This document shows positions 7,716 to 15,060 of a stretch of 33,362 nucleotides of DNA, in pieces. The stretch's first letter is position 1; the number at the start of each line of letters is the position of its first letter. Position numbers and translations under genes: made by a program. The DNA is taken from assembly GCA_944321015.1 (NCBI GenBank), contig CALUJS010000029.1:1-33362 (forward strand). The letters are read 5' to 3'. Origin of the DNA: an uncultured Phocaeicola sp. Its GTDB lineage: Bacteria; Bacteroidota; Bacteroidia; Bacteroidales; Bacteroidaceae. Below the pieces are notes generated by a model, which did no database searches, was not told where the DNA came from, and saw only the letters and a program-made list of their open reading frames with translations.

Positions 7716-8888
7716 ATGAAACGTTATCTTCCCATCCTGTTCATTCTTTTCCTGTTGGTGTCGTGCAAGCCTTCCGGCGAACCATTTGTGGTGTCCGAAG
7801 GCGGGGCCGCCGTCTATGCGCAGGCAGGCGACTCGGTGCCCGTGCGCTTCTTGGCGGCGGGCGACACGGTGCGATTGAAGCTGAACAGCGACATTTACTC
7901 TACCTTCCGCGAAGGTGACCACACCTGTTATGTGCGACGTGCCGAACTGGAACCGCTCTATTGGGCGGGCCGCATGGAGCGCATGGCCGACGGCTGGGCG
8001 GAGCGTGTCGTGCACGGGCGGGATAGTGTGGTTCGGGCCGTTTCGTCCTTCGGCATTGAGGCGACGGAGCGCAGCGTGGCCTTCCTCTTTCTGACGGTGA
8101 GCGTGGGCGCGCTGCTGGTGTGGCTCACGTTGCGCCGTGTGCGCAGCCGCATGCTGGCCCTTTGCGCCGGACTGCCGTTGCTGGCGTTGGCCGCGGTGGT
8201 GTCTGCGCTCCAGCTGTCGTTTGACGACCCGGCATGGTTTTGCAGTCCGTCGGTTGTGGGTTGGGGATGGACGCTGGCCGGTTTTGCGCTGTTCGCCGGA
8301 TGCGTGTGGACGCAGATGTTGCTGGCCGGGCGCGTCATTGGCGTGTGGACGAACAGTCGCGGGATGCCTTTCCGGCCCGACTGGCGTTTGCCCGCCCTGG
8401 CCGTGGGCGTGTTCATCGTGTTGCTGCTCACTTATCCCGTTACGACCATCTGGCTTGACTATCGCGTGATGACGGCCTTGCTCTACGGCCTGCCCGCGCT
8501 GTTGTGCGTGCTGTTCCTCCTGCTGACGGCTGTACGCTTCTTGTGGCACACTCGTTGCGGCCTGATAGGCAAGCTGATAGCGTTGGTCGCGCTGCTGCTG
8601 TCCACCCTGATGTTGATAAACCTGTGTCTGTTGGCCATCGCCATTCTGTTCTTTGTCATTGCGGCTGTGGCGGCCCTGCTGTTTCTGGGCAGCGTGTCGA
8701 CGGGCACGGCTGCGGCCGGAGAGGAAGGTGCTGCGGCTCGTGGCGGGGATGACGGACCGCAGTGGGAATGGCACAGTTGCAGCAGCTGTCCTCATGCCGG
8801 ACCGCTACGGAAGGATGGTTACCGCGACTGCCACCTGCGTAGCGGGTCTCACCGCAACTCCGACGGGTGCTATTTGCGGAAGAAGTGA
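7716..8888 (+). CDS. Unrecognised polytopic membrane protein with lipoprotein-type N-terminus
   Basis: 390 residues; I do not recognise the family. It begins MKRYLPILFILFLLVSCKPS, which reads as a type II signal with lipobox Cys17. About 90 soluble residues follow, with the look of a small beta domain (VVSEGGAAVYAQAGDSVPV, then VRLKLNSDIYSTFREGD). From about residue 119 to 335 there are about seven hydrophobic segments, including FLFLTVSVGALLVWLTL, LPALAVGVFIVLLLTY and LCLLAIAILFFVIAAVAALL. The last 60 residues are hydrophilic and hold four Cys and several His. A lipid-anchored protein with several inner-membrane helices is unusual; possibly the N-terminal segment is only a transmembrane helix. 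The overlapping antisense frame of 422 codons is rich in Gln/His/Arg and looks like a GC-rich shadow. Confidence 0.75.
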   Translation: MKRYLPILFILFLLVSCKPSGEPFVVSEGGAAVYAQAGDSVPVRFLAAGDTVRLKLNSDIYSTFREGDHTCYVRRAELEPLYWAGRMERMADGWAERVVHGRDSVVRAVSSFGIEATERSVAFLFLTVSVGALLVWLTLRRVRSRMLALCAGLPLLALAAVVSALQLSFDDPAWFCSPSVVGWGWTLAGFALFAGCVWTQMLLAGRVIGVWTNSRGMPFRPDWRLPALAVGVFIVLLLTYPVTTIWLDYRVMTALLYGLPALLCVLFLLLTAVRFLWHTRCGLIGKLIALVALLLSTLMLINLCLLAIAILFFVIAAVAALLFLGSVSTGTAAAGEEGAAARGGDDGPQWEWHSCSSCPHAGPLRKDGYRDCHLRSGSHRNSDGCYLRKK

Positions 8889-8925
8889 TATGCGTTTTTT
8901 AATCCTATCATAGCTCAGATAGGAA

Positions 8926-9098
8926 AAGACGGTGAAGCCGTCTTACAACGTGTAACCGCTGTGTGGCGCGGATAGCGCCACCTGCGGATAATCTACCGCC
9001 TGCGGACGACCTCAAGGAGGTCGAACCCCATAAGTTTTCCCGTGCGCACACAAGGCTTGTTTCGGTTCGACCTCTTCAAGGTCGTTCCTTTTTTCTTG
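8926..9098. repeat. Composite multi-hairpin repeat element, copy 1
   Basis: This intergenic stretch is a chain of stem-loops. They are AAGACGG/CCGTCTT (8926-8944), GTGGCGC/GCGCCAC inside a 36-bp module (8952-8987), CGACCTC/GAGGTCG (9007-9023), and a 20-bp module ending GGTCG (9065-9084). The 36-bp module matches 34 of 36 positions at 17142-17177, and the 20-bp module is identical in inverse orientation to 17198-17217. A further small hairpin, CCTATC/GATAGG, is at 8904-8923. No reading frame of note is present. The copy lacks the right-hand inverted 36-bp module seen in copy 2 and runs directly into an ATAT array. Confidence 0.8.
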
Positions 9099-9099
9099 T

Positions 9100-9188
9100 A
9101 TATTCCCCGCTCCCGGCTCTCCATATTCGCGCTCGTGCCTGCGGATATGGTCGCTCGCGTCCGGACATATTCGCGCATCCGGCGCGCA
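9100..9188. repeat. 22-nt-period ATAT array A
   Basis: ATAT occurs at 9100, 9123, 9145 and 9167, spacing 23, 22, 22. Each is followed by a GC-rich stretch of about 18 nt that varies but often contains CGCTC or GCGCT. It is the same pattern as the arrays at 16740, 25921 and 32465. It sits between hairpin copy 1 and the promoter of the Rpn-family gene. Confidence 0.8.
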
Positions 9189-9191
9189 TAA

Positions 9192-9223
9192 TTTGCTTTT
9201 CAACGGCGGAACCGTTATATTTG
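9192..9223 (+). promoter_or_regulatory. Promoter for the Rpn-family nuclease gene
   Basis: -33 TTTG at 9192-9195, 20-bp spacer, -7 TATATTTG at 9216-9223. The ATG follows 30 bp later at 9254. The -33 box begins 4 bp after the end of the ATAT array, so array occupancy could affect this promoter. Confidence 0.7.
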
Positions 9224-9253
9224 TAGGCAGAACCGAATCCAAAGCAAAACAGC

Positions 9254-10171
9254 ATGAAAGACAATCTCATCCGTTTCGATTGGGCCATGAAACGCCTGCT
9301 GCGCGACAAGAGCAATTATGTCGTGCTGGAAGGCTTTCTATCTACCCTGCTGGGGGAAGACCTGCGAATCAACCGTTTCCTGGAAAGCGAGTCGAACCAG
9401 GAGGACGGCAGCGACAAGTTCAACCGGGCCGACATCCTGGTGGAGGACACGCGCGGACGGCTCCTCATCGTCGAGGTGCAGAACAACCGCGAACTGGACT
9501 ATTTTCACCGCATGCTCTACGGCGTGTCGAAAACCATCTCCGAATACATCAACCTGGGCGACGATTATGACAAGGTGCGCAAGGTCTATTCCATCAACAT
9601 CGTCTATTTCGACCTGGGTCAGGGGCGCGACTACGTGTATCACGGCAAGACCGTGTTTCGCGGCCTGCACAATCCCGACGACGTGTTGCAGCTCTCGGCC
9701 CGCCAGCAGGAGATTTTCGCCGGACGCGACGCGGGCGACGTCTTTCCCGAATACTACGTTCTGCGCGTGAACGACTTTGACAAGGTGGCCCGCACTCCGC
9801 TCGACGAGTGGATAAGCTTCCTGAAGACGGGCGAGATAGACCGCTCGGCCACGGCCAAGGGATTGCCCGAGGCCCGCGAACGCCTGCGCGTCGACGCCCT
9901 GCCCGATGCCGAGAAACGCGCTTACCTGCGCGACATGGAGGCATTGCGCTATCAGCGCAGCGTCATCAAGACCGGTTGGGACGAAGGCCGGGTGGAAGGA
10001 CTGAAGGAAGGGCGCGAAGAAGGCCTGAAGGAAGGACGTGAAGAGGGCCTGAAGAAAGGCACGGAGCAGGAACGGACGAGGGTGGCCCGTGAGATGAAAG
10101 GCATGGGAATGCCCGTCGACGTCATCGCGCGGTGTACGGGATTGAGCGCGGAGGACATCGGCAGGCTGTAG
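9254..10171 (+). CDS. Rpn/PD-(D/E)XK nuclease-family putative transposase
   Basis: 305 residues beginning MKDNLIRFDWAMKRLLRDK, the usual opening of this family (PF12784-like). The PD-(D/E)XK core is visible as Asp60 (FNRADILVED) and Glu74-x-Gln76 (LLIVEVQNN), so the active site looks intact. The C-terminal third has a charged helical repeat of GLKEGREE units (about residues 250-270), then a small helical end (MGMPVDVIARCTGLSAEDI). E. coli Rpn proteins are DNA endonucleases that raise RecA-independent recombination. Bacteroidales paralogues are numerous and mostly unstudied. The gene is preceded by both repeat types found in this window, which may be coincidence. It converges on the next gene with a 7-bp gap and no clear terminator. 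Confidence 0.88.
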   Translation: MKDNLIRFDWAMKRLLRDKSNYVVLEGFLSTLLGEDLRINRFLESESNQEDGSDKFNRADILVEDTRGRLLIVEVQNNRELDYFHRMLYGVSKTISEYINLGDDYDKVRKVYSINIVYFDLGQGRDYVYHGKTVFRGLHNPDDVLQLSARQQEIFAGRDAGDVFPEYYVLRVNDFDKVARTPLDEWISFLKTGEIDRSATAKGLPEARERLRVDALPDAEKRAYLRDMEALRYQRSVIKTGWDEGRVEGLKEGREEGLKEGREEGLKKGTEQERTRVAREMKGMGMPVDVIARCTGLSAEDIGRL

Positions 10172-10178
10172 TCGTGGC

Positions 10179-11732
10179 CTATAAGGCTTGCAGGAAGTCG
10201 TCCAGCGGACAGTCCAGTCCCATCTTCTGGCGCAGGCGTTGCTTGCGTTGCGACACGCTGGCCTTCTCGATGCCGAAGATGAGCGCCGTGATTTCGAGCG
10301 GCATGTCCATCTTCAGCAGGCAGCACAGGCGCACATCGTCTTCGCGCAACGTGGGGAAAGCCTCGCGCAGCCGGGCAGTGAATCCCGGAAAGCAGGCGTC
10401 GGTGTTGAGGCACACGGCTGTCCAATCGTTTTCGGTCAGGCGCACGCGCCCCTTGCACAGGTTGTCGTAGACCAGCGGCAGGGTGAGCCGCTTGTAGTAA
10501 TCCAGGCGCAACTGTTCTTGTTTGCGCTGTTCCGACAGCAGACGGTTTTCGGCTTTCAACCGCTGTTTGCGGCTGAGCAGATAGGCCACGGCCAGCAGGG
10601 CGGTGACGAGGCATCCGGCCAAGAGGGCGCGGATGAGGCGGTTCTCTTGCAGCAGATGGCGGTATTCGGCTTCCTCGGCATCCTTTCGCCTGCGGCGGTA
10701 GTCGTTGAGCATCTGCATCTTGTCCATCAGAAATTTCTTGTGTTGCCGGCGCAGCGAGTCCTGCCCGGCCATCAGCGCGTGGGCATGGTCGGCGGCCTGG
10801 CGGAAACGTCCGGCGTCGTAAGCCAGGCGAAACAGGCCTTCGTAGCCCTTGGGATGGGCGGGCCAGGCAGCCATCAACCGACGGTAGCATGACGCGGCGG
10901 AGTCGGCCATGCCCAGCTGTTCGAAGGCTTCGCCGCGCAGCGACCACCAGTCGGGCGACGGGTGTTTGTCCGTGCAGGCGTCCAGCAGGGCGATGGCCTG
11001 CGCGGGCTCGTGCAGGTGGAGGCAGGTGTGCGCCGCTTCCTCGCGGACGCGGGTGTCGCCGGGCAGTGCGTGGCCGAGGAGTGAATCCTGATAGATGCGC
11101 GCGGCGGCATATTCGCCGCGTTCGAAATGATATCGGGCCAGTTGCCGCCACGCGTCGCACAGGTATTTCTGGTCGTTCAGGCGCCGGGCGGCGGCCAGCG
11201 ATTCGCGCAGGCAGGCCAATGCCTGCGCGGGGAGGTCGTTTTCTTGGTAAACGTGCGCCAGATGGCTGTTGATGAAGTAGGCAAAGTCGGCGTCGTGGCG
11301 CATGCAGTGTCCGTAAGTCTTGGCTTCCATGAAGGCGTCGGCCACGCCCATCCAGTTGTGTTGTTCGCGCTTGATGAGGCCTGAGAGCACATACAGGTCG
11401 GCTATGCGCACGGAGTCGTCGGTGTGGAAATAGAAGTATCGCAGGGCGGCCTTGCAGAGCGAGTCGGCCTCGTCCGTCCGCCCCCGGTCGAACAGATTCT
11501 CGGCGGTTATCTTGTCGCGCAGCGCGTGCCCCCGGGGCGAGAGAAACGCGCCGGAGAATGCCTGCAGGCGCGTGTGGCACGAGTCGGGCGTCAGGTCCCA
11601 TTGCTCTTCCTCCAGCTGTTCCAGCCGGGCGTAGTTGGCCCGGCGGACGGAGGTGCACACGGCCCATGCGCCCAGCACGACGGCCATCGCGATGGCGGCA
11701 AGGATGATGTGTCGGCGTTTCGGAGGTCTCAT
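10179..11732 (-). CDS. Membrane TPR protein with C-terminal HTH (Bacteroidales regulator)
   Basis: 517 residues from the ATG at 11730-11732 (MRPPKRRHII). A longer frame opens at 11789, but its extra 19 codons overlap the predicted promoter. There is one transmembrane helix near residues 8-25, then a long helical TPR-like region (pairs such as ADAFMEAKTYGHCM and ALACLRESLAAARRL). A second membrane helix follows (LIRALLAGCLVTALLAVAYLL, about 365-386), then a coiled coil (KAENRLLSEQRKQEQL). The C-terminal domain ends in an HTH-like segment (EDDVRLCCLLKMDMPLEITAL, IEKASVSQRKQRLRQKMG). The layout, periplasmic TPR sensor and cytoplasmic DNA-binding tail, is common in Bacteroidales. What it senses and regulates is unknown, but the beta-barrel gene directly upstream is a possible partner. 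Confidence 0.82.
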   Translation of the reverse strand: MRPPKRRHIILAAIAMAVVLGAWAVCTSVRRANYARLEQLEEEQWDLTPDSCHTRLQAFSGAFLSPRGHALRDKITAENLFDRGRTDEADSLCKAALRYFYFHTDDSVRIADLYVLSGLIKREQHNWMGVADAFMEAKTYGHCMRHDADFAYFINSHLAHVYQENDLPAQALACLRESLAAARRLNDQKYLCDAWRQLARYHFERGEYAAARIYQDSLLGHALPGDTRVREEAAHTCLHLHEPAQAIALLDACTDKHPSPDWWSLRGEAFEQLGMADSAASCYRRLMAAWPAHPKGYEGLFRLAYDAGRFRQAADHAHALMAGQDSLRRQHKKFLMDKMQMLNDYRRRRKDAEEAEYRHLLQENRLIRALLAGCLVTALLAVAYLLSRKQRLKAENRLLSEQRKQEQLRLDYYKRLTLPLVYDNLCKGRVRLTENDWTAVCLNTDACFPGFTARLREAFPTLREDDVRLCCLLKMDMPLEITALIFGIEKASVSQRKQRLRQKMGLDCPLDDFLQAL

Positions 11733-11755
11733 GGGTTCGGTTTGGAGTTGACGCA

Positions 11756-11786
11756 CAAAATAAAGCAAAAAACGGGAGATGCCAAA
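11756..11786 (-). promoter_or_regulatory. Probable promoter for the TPR-HTH regulator
   Basis: -33 TTTG at 11783-11786, 19-bp spacer, -7 TTATTTTG at 11756-11763, one mismatch from TAnnTTTG. The ATG at 11732 lies 24 bp downstream, which supports that start over the upstream one. Confidence 0.5.
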
Positions 11787-11831
11787 CAACTATGCGTCCG
11801 GCACCCCCGATTATGTCTGAAAAGGTTCGCT

Positions 11832-12509
11832 TCAGAACATGTATCCCACGGAGAGCGTGAAGTTGTTGTTCTTGTCGCTGCTGTATTTCGACAGCTTCTG
11901 CAGTCCGAAGTCATAGCCCATGCCCAGGCGGTAGTGCCCGGCCAGCTCCACGCCGAGGCGCGCGCCCAGTCCCCAGTCGAAGCGGCGTATCTGGTCGAAG
12001 GTGTCGTCCTTGTGCGTCTCGTTCTTTATGTGGTCGGTCGTTTTGGCCTTGCCAAACAGGCCGAGCGAGAAGTAAGGCCCCGCGTCGACGTAGATGGCGC
12101 AACGGCGTGCCACGTTCCAATGGTAGCCTGCGTGGATGGGCAGGTGGAGGTAGTAGGCGTTCATGCGCTGGGTGTAGTCCGTTTCGGTGTAGTCGCCGAT
12201 GGGCGTGTCGGGATTGTAGTAATCGCTGTAGTAGTAGCTGACGCGGTCTTTCCAGCCGAGGTTGAGCAGGCCGAGTTCGGCGTCCAGATACATGGAGTTG
12301 GCAAAGTCCAGTTCGGCACGTGCGGCGATGTTGAATCCGTATCGTCCGCGATGGTCGGAGAGGTTGAGGCTGTTGGCGTTGAAGCCGTTCATTCCGGCGG
12401 TGACGCCCCAGCGGAGGTTGATGTCCTTGTTGTGTTGTGCCGACAGCGGCAACAGGGCCATGAAGGCCGTGAGGCAGAGGATGCCCCGAAGCAAATTCAT
12501 TGTTTTCAT
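11832..12509 (-). CDS. Small outer-membrane beta-barrel protein
   Basis: 225 residues. A cleavable signal (MKTMNLLRGILCLTAFMALLPLSAQ, site after about 25) is followed by alternating amphipathic beta strands rich in Tyr and Gly. Examples are YGFNIAARAELDFANSMYLD, AYYLHLPIHAGYHWNVARR, YVDAGPYFSLGLFGKA and GLGARLGVELAGHYRLGMGY. The sequence ends NNFTLSVGYMF, with the terminal Phe expected of outer-membrane barrels. It resembles the PorT/outer-membrane beta-barrel (OMP_b-brl_2) type. It probably forms an 8-strand barrel of unknown function. It has its own promoter, and the regulator gene begins 100 bp downstream with a separate promoter. Confidence 0.82.
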   Translation of the reverse strand: MKTMNLLRGILCLTAFMALLPLSAQHNKDINLRWGVTAGMNGFNANSLNLSDHRGRYGFNIAARAELDFANSMYLDAELGLLNLGWKDRVSYYYSDYYNPDTPIGDYTETDYTQRMNAYYLHLPIHAGYHWNVARRCAIYVDAGPYFSLGLFGKAKTTDHIKNETHKDDTFDQIRRFDWGLGARLGVELAGHYRLGMGYDFGLQKLSKYSSDKNNNFTLSVGYMF

Positions 12510-12538
12510 AATTGCACGTTATTGGATTGATGTCGGGG

Positions 12539-12570
12539 CAAAGGTAACTGCCCTCCGACATGCTTCCAAA
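12539..12570 (-). promoter_or_regulatory. Promoter for the beta-barrel protein gene
   Basis: -7 TACCTTTG at 12539-12546 and -33 TTTG at 12567-12570 on the minus strand, 20-bp spacer. The ATG is 30 bp downstream. Confidence 0.75.
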
Positions 12571-12696
12571 CAAAGGCGATATACATTTTCATACCCCTTT
12601 TGTATGTGCGCAATTGCTTATGTCACAGTATGCTGTCTGTCGATTGTATATCAGGCGGAAGCCGCAGGGTGATATACATTAAGCATCTTTAACCCC

Positions 12697-13542
12697 TCAC
12701 TCCGTGGCGAAACGGGAGTCCGCTCCGTCGAGGATAAGGCGCAGGGTGCCGCTGTCGCCGTCGGGCGTGTTGCAGGTCCAGGTGAGCGTCGCGGGGTGGA
12801 AGGTGACGTGGTAGGGCGCGCCCTCTTTGTCCCATCGGAGGGCATCGTCTATGCCTGCGAGGGTGCATACCTCCGTCACCCCGCTTTCAGTGCGCAGATA
12901 GAGGTGCTGGGTGAAGAGGAGCGGCGAGTTGACATTGTTGGAGCAGAGGTAGTAGGTGCATCCCTCGTCGTCGCGCAGGGCGTGTATTTCGGGCGTGCCC
13001 GTGTCGTCGTCGCCTATCTGGCGGATGCGGCAGGAGCCTCCCCCGTCGACCAGCGTAAGCAGGAACGATTGCAGGGGATAGATGCCCGACCAGTCGGGCA
13101 CGTAGATGACGGCGGCGCGCCCGTCCTCGGCCACGCTGTCGGCCAGCAGGGCGGGTGAAGGGCAGAGACGGGCAGCCTGTTCCAGATAGGCGCGATAGAA
13201 GAGGCGGCTCGTCTCTCCGCCGTGGGCCTCCAGATAGCCCTGCTCGAAGCCCATCTCGCGGATGAGGCGGCGCACTTCCTTTGCCGGATAGGCGGACAGG
13301 CGGCCTTCGGCGTAGGCGGCCAAGGCGCGTATGCCCGTCTGCACCAGCGAGTCGTCGATGGCCTCGTCGATACTCCAATAGTGTGTCTGCCGGCCGCCGT
13401 CGAGGCGCAGCATGGAGTCGAGATAGGCCGCCGGGTCGGAAGGGCAGGCGGGGGCATCCGCCAATTCCTTCATATCGGGGGCCGACGGACGGCAGGCGGC
13501 CAACCCCATGAGTGCGAGCAGGATGGGAAGGAGGCGTTTCAT
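12697..13542 (-). CDS. Hypothetical lipoprotein, unrecognised family
   Basis: 281 residues beginning MKRLLPILLALMGLAACRPS, with lipobox Cys17. I do not recognise the fold. The first half is helical (WSIDEAIDDSLVQTGIRALAA, LIREMGFEQGYLEAHGG). The second half is beta-rich with short aromatic strands (GCTYYLCSNN, HVTFHPATLTWTCNT). Several Cys are scattered through the mature part, which may pair in the periplasm. Its ATG lies 2 bp beyond the stop of the GH3-like gene, so the two are very likely translationally coupled and may work together at the cell envelope. Confidence 0.75.
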   Translation of the reverse strand: MKRLLPILLALMGLAACRPSAPDMKELADAPACPSDPAAYLDSMLRLDGGRQTHYWSIDEAIDDSLVQTGIRALAAYAEGRLSAYPAKEVRRLIREMGFEQGYLEAHGGETSRLFYRAYLEQAARLCPSPALLADSVAEDGRAAVIYVPDWSGIYPLQSFLLTLVDGGGSCRIRQIGDDDTGTPEIHALRDDEGCTYYLCSNNVNSPLLFTQHLYLRTESGVTEVCTLAGIDDALRWDKEGAPYHVTFHPATLTWTCNTPDGDSGTLRLILDGADSRFATE

Positions 13543-13544
13543 GC

Positions 13545-14852
13545 TTATCTCACTTCAAAACTTTTCTGCAGGCGGATGTCGTCGCTGCTGCTGCCTATGC
13601 GCACGGTGAAACGGCCCGGTTCCACAGTGAAACGTCCGTCCTTGCCGAGCAGCTCCATGTTGCGGCGGCGTATGGTGAACTTCACCTCCTTGGTCTGTCC
13701 GGCATTGAGGTTGGTGCGCTTGCAGGCTTCCAGCTTCGGGCTGATGAGGGGCACGGAGCTTTCCTCGTCCACCAGGTAGACCTGGACCACCTCGGCTCCG
13801 GGACGGGAGCTTACGTTGGTCACATTGAAGCGCACGCTCACGCTGCCGTCCGTGCCGATGGTTTCAGGCTCGACGCGCAGGTCGGTGTAGCGGAAGTCGG
13901 AATAGCTCAGCCCGTGTCCGAAGGCATAGCCCGACATGGCTATGGCCAGTTTGCCGCCGGGGTTGTACGTCCCCGCAAGCACGTCGGCAATGGCCTGCGT
14001 GCCTTCGCGGCCGGGATGCCAGGCTTCGATGACGGCGGCACAGCGGGCTGCTTCGCCCAATTCCACGGGACGGCTGTTGAGCAACACCAGGGCCACGGGT
14101 TTGCCCGTGAGCAACAGTTCGCCGACGCGCGTCCGGTCGATATCGTCGTCTTCAAACAGCAGAATCAGGTCGGCCCGTGCGGGGTCGGATGTCACGGGAC
14201 AGGGCAGAGCTTTGCGCAGGGCGGGCGTCATGTCGGCCACCAGCGCGTCGTCGCCCGTCACGGCCACTTGCTTCACCCATGCCGTATCCACGGGGAGCAC
14301 GCTTCCGGCGTTGCGCAGCAGGGTGACGGATTCGTGGGCCACCTGCAGGGCCGTCTTGCGGAATTCGGCGTCGTCGGGCAGGGTCTTGCCACAGGCTGCC
14401 GTGGCGTCAATCTGCGCCTGCGTGGCCAGTCCTGCGGCATGGGCTTCGTCGAGCACGCGCTGCCAGGGGCGCACGTAGGGCGCGTCTTTCTCTTTCCCGT
14501 CGATGCGTATGTAGGCTTTGAGCTGACCGTCGGTCTGGAGTCCCTTCACCATCTCCACGCCGGTTTCGGCGGTGAGGTAGGGGCTTTGTCCGTAGGTGTT
14601 CAGCAGGTCGGCCGTCGTGCCGTCGGGAGTTGCCACGGTGAGGTCGGGCAGCGCCACTTCGGCGACGCCTTCGCGTGCCAGCTGCCAGCCTATCATCTTG
14701 CCGGCTTTCTTGGCCAGACTGCGGTTCCACGTGTGGGCCACGGAGAGCTGGGAGGGGAATGCGTTGCGGAAGGGGGCGGACTGTTGTGCCCGGAGCGGGG
14801 TGCAGCCCAGGGCCACGGCCAGGGCGCACAGGGCGGTTGTCAGGTGTCTCAT
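13545..14852 (-). CDS. Shortened glycoside hydrolase family 3-like protein, probable pseudoenzyme
   Basis: 435 residues from the ATG at 14850-14852; an in-frame ATG 72 bp upstream lacks a signal and was rejected. The signal peptide is about 1-22 (ending TPLRAQQ). GH3 features are visible in order. Residues about 32-106 (FPSQLSVAHTWN, NTYGQSPYLTAETGVEMVKG) match part of the N-terminal TIM barrel. Residues 165-325 match the alpha/beta C-domain (VAHESVTLLRNAGSVLPV, VIEAWHPGREGTQAIADVL, GHGLSYSDFRY). Residues 335-435 match the Fn3-like domain (RFNVTNVSSRPGAEVVQVYL). Usual GH3 beta-glucosidases are about 750 residues. Here about 130 residues between GLQ and the C-domain are absent, including the segment with the nucleophile Asp (the SDW/SDH motif). 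No frameshift is evident, so it looks like an evolved short form unlikely to hydrolyse glycosides in the usual way. Confidence 0.8.
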   Translation of the reverse strand: MRHLTTALCALAVALGCTPLRAQQSAPFRNAFPSQLSVAHTWNRSLAKKAGKMIGWQLAREGVAEVALPDLTVATPDGTTADLLNTYGQSPYLTAETGVEMVKGLQTDGQLKAYIRIDGKEKDAPYVRPWQRVLDEAHAAGLATQAQIDATAACGKTLPDDAEFRKTALQVAHESVTLLRNAGSVLPVDTAWVKQVAVTGDDALVADMTPALRKALPCPVTSDPARADLILLFEDDDIDRTRVGELLLTGKPVALVLLNSRPVELGEAARCAAVIEAWHPGREGTQAIADVLAGTYNPGGKLAIAMSGYAFGHGLSYSDFRYTDLRVEPETIGTDGSVSVRFNVTNVSSRPGAEVVQVYLVDEESSVPLISPKLEACKRTNLNAGQTKEVKFTIRRRNMELLGKDGRFTVEPGRFTVRIGSSSDDIRLQKSFEVR

Positions 14853-14890
14853 AGTCGTATCTTGGTAAGTAAGTGAAATATATGTGCGGA

Positions 14891-14898
14891 CAAAGGTC
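14891..14898 (-). promoter_or_regulatory. Weak -7-like box for the GH3-like operon
   Basis: Minus-strand GACCTTTG, one mismatch from TAnnTTTG, lies 39 bp upstream of the GH3-like ATG. TTTG at 14922-14925 is 23 bp further upstream, longer than usual. The 13-bp inverted repeat at 14930-14985 begins just beyond it. Confidence 0.35.
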
Positions 14899-14929
14899 GT
14901 AAATTTATCGGAATAACCCAACAAAATGA

Positions 14930-14985
14930 CGCGGATTACAACTTTGCCCCGGGTTGGCGGGGTGTTTTCGTCGTTGTAATCCGCG
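14930..14985. terminator. Perfect 13-bp inverted repeat with nested hairpin, likely terminator of the CoA-transferase gene
   Basis: Arms CGCGGATTACAAC (14930-14942) and GTTGTAATCCGCG (14973-14985) are exact reverse complements. A second hairpin, CCCCG/CGGGG (14947-14962), lies inside. It is located between the GH3-like promoter and the 3' end of the CoA-transferase gene. On the minus strand the stem is followed by TCATTTTG, a poor T run. It may end CoA-transferase transcription or act as an operator for the GH3-like operon. Confidence 0.55.
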
Positions 14986-15060
14986 TGCTGCGGGAGCCTC
15001 GTTGATGCGAAAGGCCCCGTTGATTTATAAACAGTTTTGAAAGCGTTCGTCAGTGCGGGG

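Noticed and set aside
7527..8795. 422-codon minus-strand frame overlapping the polytopic lipoprotein
   Set aside because: Gln/His/Arg-rich low-complexity translation with no signal or motif. The plus-strand frame has a promoter at the exact spacing, a lipobox and membrane helices.
9100..9188. CRISPR array
   Set aside because: Only four bases are strictly repeated, spacers share a degenerate core, and no Cas genes or long direct repeats exist in the window.
9254..10171. Insertion sequence around the Rpn-family gene
   Set aside because: No terminal inverted repeats or target duplications flank the gene; the nearby repeats are a different kind of element.
9952..11667. 571-codon minus-strand frame overlapping the Rpn-family gene and the TPR regulator
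   Set aside because: It overlaps two well-supported genes and reads as Arg/Pro/Ala-rich shadow sequence.
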